A stretch of DNA of 20,911 bases from a virus. This document shows, piece after piece, positions 15,004 through 20,911 of the stretch; the first letter of the stretch is position 1; every line of letters starts with the position of its first letter. Under the pieces are notes generated by a model. It did no database searches. It was not told the DNA's origin and saw only the letters and a program-made list of their open reading frames with translations. The stretch is taken from IMG/VR virus record IMGVR_UViG_3300037069_002560, positions 1 through 20,911 of that record; one strand, written 5' to 3'. A program made the translations under genes and the position numbers.

Positions 15004-15612
15004 CTACCTGCTCCTGAGGTTGGCCAGCGTCTCAGCGCTGGGGGTACGTCGCCTCGCTCGGCCTTGCGGAGAGAACCCGTTGTACTTGCCAGCTTTGACG
15101 TCAGCCCACGTCGGCGCGTCCCACTGCACGCCGAGGAGCCAGTCGCCAGCCTTGATGACGACGTCGGAACCGTCAGCGGCCTTCAGATGCCAGTCGGGGC
15201 CGCGGTAGATATAGCTCTCGACGACGGTGCCGTGGCCGGCCGTGCCGTCAACATGGTTCAGCCCGATCTCGCGGGACTTCTGCATGTACGACCACGCGGC
15301 GTCCTCGAGCACATCCTGGTTAGCGAAGTCTTGGAAACCGTCGGCGGCCTTGCCGACGTCGGGCAGGTTCGCGCCGTACGCGAGCCCGAGGGTGAACCGC
15401 CGGTCACTGTCGGACTTCACGACGAAACACGCCACGTCGTCGCCGCTGGCTTTGACCGCGCCGGCGTCGCGCAGCGTCGCGACGATGTTCGCGGCGGCTT
15501 GCTGCGTCGAAATCCCGGCCGCCTCAGCGGCGCACCGCAGGTCGGTCAGCGTGATATGCCGGGAGTCGCCGTGCGCGTCGTCCGGGCGGTCACACCCGCA
15601 GGAGAGGCACAT
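15004..15612 (-). CDS. Prohead maturation protease, XkdF-like (S78-type)
   Basis: A 202-residue protein starting at ATG 15612, sharing one base with the upstream TGA and preceded by a GAAGGAGAAG site. A longer reading up to 16047 is rejected because it overlaps two genes without ribosome-site support. The N-terminus (CLSCGCDRPDDAHGDSRHITLTDL) is a Cys-rich segment frequent in actinophage proteases, followed by a helical part. The C-terminal half follows the XkdF / Peptidase_S78_2 outline: a GLNHVDG histidine (H120), VVESYIYRG (130-138), KAGDWLLGVQW (154-164) and W-ADVKAGKYNGFSPQG with S181. H120 and S181 are the probable catalytic pair. The enzyme would cleave scaffold and capsid N-termini in the prohead. 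It sits next to its presumed scaffold substrate. Confidence 0.85.
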   Translation of the reverse strand: MCLSCGCDRPDDAHGDSRHITLTDLRCAAEAAGISTQQAAANIVATLRDAGAVKASGDDVACFVVKSDSDRRFTLGLAYGANLPDVGKAADGFQDFANQDVLEDAAWSYMQKSREIGLNHVDGTAGHGTVVESYIYRGPDWHLKAADGSDVVIKAGDWLLGVQWDAPTWADVKAGKYNGFSPQGRARRRTPSAETLANLRSR

Positions 15613-15974
15613 CACTTCTCCTTCTCGCCGACGAGACTGTTCCATGGCACGAGCACGGTGCAGAACTCGCTCGCGAACTTGGCGTTCTTGGCGTTGTTGT
15701 CGATGAGCAGCGACACGTTGCGTTTGCGGCAGAACTTCGCTTTCGCCTTGTGCGGCGGCGCGGGGAACACGACGATCTCGTCCCAGCAGTGACCGAGCCC
15801 GAGACTGTTCAGGTAGCCGATCTTGTCGGCAACATCCTGCTGCGTCGGCTGGTCGGTGCTGCACCCGGTCATCACGATCACGACGTGGCCGGCAGCGCGT
15901 AGCGCGGTCATCAGCGACTGCATCGTCGCCGGGTCGGCGTCGATGGTGCCGTCGAGGTCCACGCCGACGATCAC
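15612..15974 (-). CDS. HAD-superfamily phosphatase-like protein inside the head operon
   Basis: A 120-residue protein. The start is GTG 15974, overlapping the portal-fusion stop as GTGA, because GAGGAGG lies just upstream; an ATG at 16013 has no such support. Motifs of a minimal HAD fold are present: D6-L-D8-G-T-I (motif I nucleophile and acid/base), VIVMTG with T36 (motif II), a Lys-rich stretch near K80 (motif III), and LLIDNN with D92 (motif IV). N93 replaces the second acidic residue often found there. There is no cap domain of note, so macromolecular or nucleotide phosphate substrates are possible. Small HAD proteins occur in phages as nucleotide or DNA-end phosphatases. Here the gene lies between portal and protease genes, not in a metabolism cluster. 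The substrate is unknown. Confidence 0.75.
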   Translation of the reverse strand: MIVGVDLDGTIDADPATMQSLMTALRAAGHVVIVMTGCSTDQPTQQDVADKIGYLNSLGLGHCWDEIVVFPAPPHKAKAKFCRKRNVSLLIDNNAKNAKFASEFCTVLVPWNSLVGEKEK

Positions 15975-18900
15975 GGGCCCTCCTCGTAGTGCGGGGCGAT
16001 CGCGCACCGGCACTGCGGATGCTCCGGCGCGAGCGGTGTCCCGTCACCCCAGCGGTGCGGGTTGTGGGCCGCGATGTCCGCGCAGATCGGGCACGGATCC
16101 GCCGCGGTGAGCAGGTCCCACATCGGCACGCCGTTATCGCGGTACATCGCCGCGCTCGCCGCCGACATGGCCCGGTTCACTTCGGTCACGGCGATCAGGT
16201 GCGCGCGCTTCGGGTCCTGCAACGCGGCGTCGATCGCGTCGGCGATCTGCTGCACCGACCATCCTTGCGCGAGGCCATCCTCAACGGCCTTCGCGATGAG
16301 GTTCCTGGTCGTGTCGTCGATGCCCTTGATACGGACGCCGACAGAGTCGAGCAGCCGCTGGAAACCACCATCGGCGACGAGCCGCGACGCGTCAGGATGC
16401 CCCGGCTGCCACGCGCCCCAGTCGATGCGGTTGATCTCGTCGACGAACGGTCCGTGCGCGTCCGGGGTCTGCTCGAGCGCGTCTTTGCCGCCGGCGAGGT
16501 ACGCGTCGACGTACAGCTCGTGCAGCGTGTCCCGAAACGCCTTGTCGTCGAAGGTGAGTAGCCGGCCGAACGACCGCGCCAGGTCGCGTGCCGCATCTGA
16601 CTTCGCCGGGATGTTCGTGACGCCCTGGTGCTCAAGCAGCCACCGGCGCGCGATCGTGCTCGCGGTGATGACGGTCGCGAGAGCACCGGCGATCGCGATC
16701 GTCCAGTGCGCGACGAGCAACGCCTCGAGGTGTCCCCAAGGGCCGGGCCGCAGCGCCGACGCCGCGCCGCTCGCCCCGGACGTCGTGCTACTCGCAGCAG
16801 TCGCTGCCCTGCGGCGTCGTTGCTGCTGCTGCGCTTTTGGGCCGACACCACCGGCTTTCGCGGCGCGGCCAAGCGCCGACGTCACCAGATGAGCGTCATT
16901 TGCAAGCTCGCGGCGCACCGTCGGGTTCATCGACAAGTCCGCCGGGTCGAGCCACAGGATCGCCTCGAACCCGTCACCGTCAGGGTTCGCCCCCATGTCA
17001 CGGTTGGCCAGGTCGAGCATCGACTCCGAGCCGATCTCGTACACGTGCCCGCGGTAGATGCCGTTGCCGGAATCCCACGAGCCGACGGACGTCGCCGAGT
17101 CGGGCAAGTCGAGGCCGGTCTCCTCTTCCCACTCGCGGATCGCACCGCCGGCAGAGGTTTCGCCGTCTTCGAGGTGACCGCCGGGAAACTCCAGCGCGCC
17201 GGCGGCCGGGTCGTCGTCGGTGTGTGCGCGTTGCAGCATCAGCACACGGCCGGTGTCGCGGGCCCGCAACGCCAACCCGGCGATCGGCGGCTCACCAGCG
17301 GCTTTCGCGCACGAGTCGCGGCCCACGCCGTTCAGCTGCGCCGCCAGGTCGACGTCGAGGTGCTCGAACGTGAAGTCGCGCCACCGGCCGGCATCGACGC
17401 GGCGCTTCGCGAACCGGCGGAACGCGGCGAGCTCGGTGGCCACCGCGGTCGCCTTCGCCGCCTGCTTCGCCTTCGCGTCGGCTTTCGCCTTCACCTTGGG
17501 CTGCGGCTTGGCCGGCGGCGTACCCGCGCCGTTCGCCTGCGGTGCCGCGCCCTGCTGGCCAGCCTGCTGCGCCTGCGCCGCCTGCTGCGCGCCTTGGGTG
17601 GCCGGCGTCATCAGCGGCTGGCCGAGCGGCATCGGCGGCCGCTGCACGACACTGCTCGGCACCGGGGCGAGTGTCTCCGGGTCGATGTCACCGGACTGCG
17701 ACTCCAGCGACTCCAGCGTGATCGGGCCGAGCTTCTGGTTGTCGATGAAACGCGGCACCCGCAGCCGAGGATCGACCGGCTTACCGAGCACATCGGAGCG
17801 AACCTCATCCGGCGACTCGGCACCCATGTCGACGTACACCTGGTGCACGCGCGCTTCCATCAGCCGGTCCTCACGCTCACGGCCGGTGTCGAACGTGACC
17901 GCGATCGGCAACTGCAGGTCGTCCTGCAGCACCTCGTTGAGGATCGCCTCGTAATACTCGGTGTTCGGCAACGTCGTCAGCCGGAACTGCGTGTCGACCT
18001 GACTCTCCGAGCTCGACTTGTTGACCTGGTCGAGGATGCCGAGATCCTGCGGCACGAGACCGAATGCGGCGATCGTGCGACGCGCGACGTACTCGGCGAG
18101 CTTCGGGTCGAACGTGTACGGCTTGTAGACGAACGGCTTCTCACCAGCCGGGATGAACCACGCGCCGTGGCGGCCCTTCTGGTTGTTCTGAAACCACGCG
18201 TCCCACGTCTCCTGCAGCTCGGCGAGCGCATCGGGATCGCTCATGCCTTCCGGCGCCGACAGCAGCATCTCCGGGACCGCGCCCTCGGTGAAGAACTCGA
18301 GGAAGAACATCTGCAGCCGCACATCGGTGTTGGCGTTGATCAGGCACGTTTCGATCGGCGCGACACCGTACGGCGACTCCGTCACCGGCCACTGCGGCTC
18401 GTAGATGACGTCCTTCGCGTTCAGGTCAGCCCACGGGATGCCCTGAATGATCTGCTGATAGGCGGGCGCGTCGCCGTCAGGAACATCACCGTAGAAGTCG
18501 ATGAGCGGCATGATCGTCGTGCCGTCGATGTACTTCAGATGCGTCAGCTGGCCGCCGCGGTTGCGTTCCTTCCACAAGCACCCGGCGTCGTAACGCAGCA
18601 CATCCATCGCCCACGCCGCGAACCAGGTGTTGAAGTTGCGGCGGCCGTCCGGCTTACGCAGGAACCGCTTCGCTTCCTTGAGCTCAGCGGCGACATTGCC
18701 GTGGTAGCCGTCCATCGGCTTGAACAGCAGACCCATCGACCGGATGTCGTTGATGATGTGCCGGGCGCAGATCATCGCGATGTCGTAGCCCTCGAAAATC
18801 TGCTTCATCGAGTCGAACGGCAGCCGGTTCGGCCGGGTGTCGGTCGTGATGTTGCGGCCCGGCATGTAGTTGTACTGCCGGGGACGCTTGTCGTAGCCGA

Positions 18901-19249
18901 TGAACGGGGTCAGTGGCCGGCCGGGGGAGAACGGCTCGACGAAGTCCAGGCCTTGCCGGCGCATCGCGACCTCGATGACTTCCGGCGTCGCTACCAGGCG
19001 CGTCGGGGCGAGGTCCTGCGCTGCCTTACGCGCCAGATCGACCGCGCGCATCGGCTGCAGCGGCTTACCGAGCCGCGCGGGGATCTCCGGGCGGGTGGCG
19101 GCGACGAGCACATCGGCGACCTGCTTGACTGCGGCGCGCTGCGCCTGCGGCACACCGGTGAGCCGGTCCGGCCGCATCGCGACCATCACCGCATGCTCGA
19201 CGGTCTCCAGCGCCACCTGACGGGGGCGCGGGCGCAGGGTGAACGCCAA
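15971..19249 (-). CDS. Portal protein fused to a Nudix hydrolase and a MuF-like domain
   Basis: A single uninterrupted 1092-residue frame. The start is TTG 19249, fixed by a perfect AGGAGG 6 bases upstream. Residues 1-530 are a portal protein (conserved-looking YNYMPGRNITTDTRP at 127-140, wing and stem helices to about 500). Residues 540-605 are a Gln/Ala/Pro then Lys/Ala linker, and FRRFAKRRVDAGRWRDFTFEH (610-630) is a typical portal C-terminal tail. Residues 655-790 form a Nudix domain with an intact box: G691-x5-E697-x7-R705-E706-W-E-E709-E710-x-G712. A hydrophobic helix lies near 846-868. Residues 895-1085 are a MuF/SPP1-gp7-like head morphogenesis domain: TEVNRAMSAA (1022-1031), DPCPIC (1051-1056), HPQCRC (1077-1082). 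The portal forms the DNA channel and MuF is a minor head protein. The Nudix substrate is unknown. Confidence 0.88.
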   Translation of the reverse strand: MAFTLRPRPRQVALETVEHAVMVAMRPDRLTGVPQAQRAAVKQVADVLVAATRPEIPARLGKPLQPMRAVDLARKAAQDLAPTRLVATPEVIEVAMRRQGLDFVEPFSPGRPLTPFIGYDKRPRQYNYMPGRNITTDTRPNRLPFDSMKQIFEGYDIAMICARHIINDIRSMGLLFKPMDGYHGNVAAELKEAKRFLRKPDGRRNFNTWFAAWAMDVLRYDAGCLWKERNRGGQLTHLKYIDGTTIMPLIDFYGDVPDGDAPAYQQIIQGIPWADLNAKDVIYEPQWPVTESPYGVAPIETCLINANTDVRLQMFFLEFFTEGAVPEMLLSAPEGMSDPDALAELQETWDAWFQNNQKGRHGAWFIPAGEKPFVYKPYTFDPKLAEYVARRTIAAFGLVPQDLGILDQVNKSSSESQVDTQFRLTTLPNTEYYEAILNEVLQDDLQLPIAVTFDTGREREDRLMEARVHQVYVDMGAESPDEVRSDVLGKPVDPRLRVPRFIDNQKLGPITLESLESQSGDIDPETLAPVPSSVVQRPPMPLGQPLMTPATQGAQQAAQAQQAGQQGAAPQANGAGTPPAKPQPKVKAKADAKAKQAAKATAVATELAAFRRFAKRRVDAGRWRDFTFEHLDVDLAAQLNGVGRDSCAKAAGEPPIAGLALRARDTGRVLMLQRAHTDDDPAAGALEFPGGHLEDGETSAGGAIREWEEETGLDLPDSATSVGSWDSGNGIYRGHVYEIGSESMLDLANRDMGANPDGDGFEAILWLDPADLSMNPTVRRELANDAHLVTSALGRAAKAGGVGPKAQQQQRRRRAATAASSTTSGASGAASALRPGPWGHLEALLVAHWTIAIAGALATVITASTIARRWLLEHQGVTNIPAKSDAARDLARSFGRLLTFDDKAFRDTLHELYVDAYLAGGKDALEQTPDAHGPFVDEINRIDWGAWQPGHPDASRLVADGGFQRLLDSVGVRIKGIDDTTRNLIAKAVEDGLAQGWSVQQIADAIDAALQDPKRAHLIAVTEVNRAMSAASAAMYRDNGVPMWDLLTAADPCPICADIAAHNPHRWGDGTPLAPEHPQCRCAIAPHYEEGP

Positions 19250-19259
19250 CGTGGTCCTC

Positions 19260-20789
19260 CTAGGTGGTCGCAGGCTCGGGGGTGCGCGTCGCTGGGCACA
19301 TCACGCACCGGTCGCCGCGCCAGCGGTGGTCGCATGCAGCGGATTGGCGCGCAAGCCGCTGCGCGTGCTGCAAGCGCCCGAGCGACGGGTTGCGGAACCG
19401 GTCAGGGTTACCGCCTGCGGCTGTCTTCTCGAGGTCTTTGCGCAGGTACTCAAGGAACGCCTCGCCGTGGCTGTAGGAGCCGGCGAGCAGGATGTGCGCG
19501 GCCATGCCGATCGTGACCGCCTGGTCGTCGTGGCCGTTCGGGTCATGGTCGAGCCGGGTCACGCCTGGGGTCGTCTCACGCAACCGCACCCGCAGGAGCT
19601 CTTCACGCAGCGCCGGGGTGTGCGGGACTGTGATCTGCCGGTTCCGGAACGCCATGACGAGCGCGGCCGCGACCTGCCCGACGCTCGTGGTGGTGAACGG
19701 GAACTCCACAGCACGCACACCGCGCCGGTTCAGGTTCTGCATCGCGCCGACGAACTGTGTCGGGTCGCCGTACACCGTCGCCCGGTTCCACTTCGGGGCG
19801 GTCCGTGCCAGCCAGTCCTCAACCGCTTGGATCTGCACCGGCTTGCTGCGGGTGCCTTTCCAACGTTCGATGTGGTCGACAATGAGCCGCTTCGCGCCGC
19901 GAGGGTTCTCCGCATCGAGCGGCTCGGCGTGCGCGATCGTCATCACTGTCGCGTCGTTGCGGATACCGATGTCGACGAGGATCAGGTACTTCACGTCGGG
20001 GATCGGCCCGCGGCTCGGCCGGCCCTTCGCCGCGTCGTAGTCCTCGACGCGGATCGCGCGGTCCTCAGCCTCGGTCCACTTGTTCAGCACGAGCCGGTCG
20101 AAAGCGCTCGGGTCGGTCTTCGCGAACTCGCGGCGCAGCCGCTCGATCTCGGCTTTCGACTGCCACGGCACCGGCCCGGGCGCCTCATACACGCGCCAGC
20201 CGCTGTCTTCCTTCGCCATCTCCAGGATGCCGTGCGACCAATGCGAAGGCTCACCGGCGCTGGTGAGGATGATCAGCCGGCAGCCCGGTGTCTTCTGCAC
20301 GGTGGTCCGCACCGCCTGATAGACGCGTTTCGCACCGCGTGTTTCCGGCCACTGCGCGAACTCGTCGAGGATCAGCAGGTGCGTGTCGCGCCGGCCCCAC
20401 GACCCGGAGTCCGACTGGGCCATGACACGCACCGTCGCGCCGTTCGCACCGCGGATCCGCTCGGCTTCGACGGTCAGCGCCTCATCCAAGCCGGGGGTCG
20501 CCCCGATGAGCGCCGTCATCGCGTCGATCAGGATCGTCGCCTGCTCGGTGTTCGCCGCGACGACGTAGGCGTTGGCCAGCGGCGGCGCCTCAGCGAGCAG
20601 CCACGCGATACACACACCGGCGACGTCGGTCGTCTTCGACCCGCCGCGGCCGCGGGTCAGGAAATGCAACCGGGGCCCGTTCTCAGCGAAGATCGCATCG
20701 GCGTCGGCACGTTGGAACGTGGCCGCGACAACGCCCCACTCCTTGCCGTTCTCCAGCACGAGCCCGTACATCACGTCCAGGGCGTCCAC
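19260..20789 (-). CDS. terL: Terminase large subunit
   Basis: A 509-residue packaging motor. The start is GTG 20789, 8 bases after the upstream stop; the reading WGVVAATFQRADADAIF before the P-loop matches the usual N-terminus, although an internal ATG at 20773 cannot be excluded. ATPase half: Walker A TRGRGGSKT (45-53), Walker B LLILDEF (138-144) and coupling motif IILTSAGEP (173-181). Nuclease half (RNase H-like): LVDIGIRND with D273, VYGDPTQF with a second acidic residue near 347, and HDDQAVTIGMA as the third acidic site. The last 25 residues carry a Cys/His cluster (C486, H488, C495, C498) that could bind zinc. The portal gene follows after 10 bases, as in most tailed phages. The product cuts concatemers and pumps DNA into the prohead. 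Confidence 0.93.
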   Translation of the reverse strand: MDALDVMYGLVLENGKEWGVVAATFQRADADAIFAENGPRLHFLTRGRGGSKTTDVAGVCIAWLLAEAPPLANAYVVAANTEQATILIDAMTALIGATPGLDEALTVEAERIRGANGATVRVMAQSDSGSWGRRDTHLLILDEFAQWPETRGAKRVYQAVRTTVQKTPGCRLIILTSAGEPSHWSHGILEMAKEDSGWRVYEAPGPVPWQSKAEIERLRREFAKTDPSAFDRLVLNKWTEAEDRAIRVEDYDAAKGRPSRGPIPDVKYLILVDIGIRNDATVMTIAHAEPLDAENPRGAKRLIVDHIERWKGTRSKPVQIQAVEDWLARTAPKWNRATVYGDPTQFVGAMQNLNRRGVRAVEFPFTTTSVGQVAAALVMAFRNRQITVPHTPALREELLRVRLRETTPGVTRLDHDPNGHDDQAVTIGMAAHILLAGSYSHGEAFLEYLRKDLEKTAAGGNPDRFRNPSLGRLQHAQRLARQSAACDHRWRGDRCVMCPATRTPEPATT

Positions 20790-20797
20790 CCTGCGGC

Positions 20798-20911
20798 CTA
20801 TTCCTCGATCGCGCGGAGCCGGCGTCCGCGGTCAGCGATCTGCGTCACCGATTCGGTGGCGAGCCGCTTCGCCCACGCGGCGTCTTTCAGCAGCTTCTGC
20901 CGGCCGGTCGG
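20798..20911 (-). CDS. C-terminal end of an unidentified gene upstream of terminase
   Basis: The minus strand is open from the right edge to a TAG at 20798-20800, giving 37 residues: basic and helical (GRQKLLKDAAWAKRL, then DRGRRLRAIEE at the end). It stops 8 bases before the terminase GTG, so it belongs to the same operon. Position would fit a terminase small subunit or another packaging gene, but the visible part has no diagnostic motif. Confidence 0.55.
   Translation of the reverse strand, partial: PTGRQKLLKDAAWAKRLATESVTQIADRGRRLRAIEE

Noticed and set aside
15613-16047. N-terminal extension of the protease frame, which would give 347 residues
   Set aside because: The extension is Arg-rich, overlaps the HAD and portal genes, and lacks a ribosome site; ATG 15612 is well placed.
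15971-19249. The Nudix segment as a separate gene joined by sequencing error
   Set aside because: The frame is continuous over 1092 codons with a natural Gln/Ala/Lys linker and a standard portal C-terminal tail before the Nudix part; no stop, start or ribosome site marks a boundary.
16628-19516. A 962-residue plus-strand open frame opposite the portal fusion
   Set aside because: Arg/Leu/Val-rich antisense shadow of the portal-Nudix-MuF gene, whose motifs and start are clear; no motif of its own.
1-20911. CRISPR array, tRNA, insertion sequence, attachment site or integrase
   Set aside because: I looked for regular spaced repeats, cloverleaf-like segments, transposase motifs and recombinase genes and saw none.

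Overview
The window is one block of the late structural operon of a tailed, siphovirus-like bacteriophage or prophage. It is very GC-rich, with strong G/C third-position bias and frequent GTG/TTG starts. The protein families resemble those of actinobacterial phages, so the host is probably an actinomycete; that last step is inference. Every supported gene is on the minus strand, so the operon reads from right (20911) to left (1). Genes are packed with 1-4 base stop/start overlaps or short gaps, and no stretch over 300 bases lacks a gene. Integration, lysis, replication and host genes are absent, so free phage and prophage cannot be told apart.

Layout in transcription order. DNA packaging and head assembly: the tail end of an unidentified gene (20798-20911), terminase large subunit (19260-20789), a 1092-residue portal-Nudix-MuF fusion (15971-19249), a small HAD-like phosphatase (15612-15974), an XkdF-type prohead protease (15004-15612), a scaffold protein with a possible internal start (13643-15001), and a major capsid protein with an inserted Ig/Fn3-like domain (12013-13527). 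Head-tail joining and tail tube: a small head protein (11492-11917), head-tail adaptor (10485-11459), probable tail terminator (9975-10481), a small unknown (9727-9948), and the major tail tube protein (8545-9723). Tail assembly: chaperone G (7928-8518) with its -1 frameshifted extension T (to 7812), an HK97-gp10-like protein (7373-7822), and the tape measure (4564-7329). Tail tip: a zinc-ribbon protein (4235-4567), a large minor tail protein with propeller-like, Fn3-like and carbohydrate-binding-like parts (1104-4238), and a hub-like minor tail protein running off the left edge (1-1085).

The set is nearly a full head-and-tail recipe: terminase packages DNA through the portal, protease and scaffold mature the HK97-fold shell, connector proteins join the tail, and the tape measure with G/GT sets tail length. 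The least ordinary parts are a complete Nudix hydrolase domain between portal and MuF domains, followed directly by a HAD-like phosphatase gene; a G/T frameshift site followed by a perfect 10-bp stem; and two structured RNA leaders around the capsid gene. One leader is an intrinsic terminator flanked by inverted hairpins; the other is a 15-bp hairpin whose loop can pair elsewhere.
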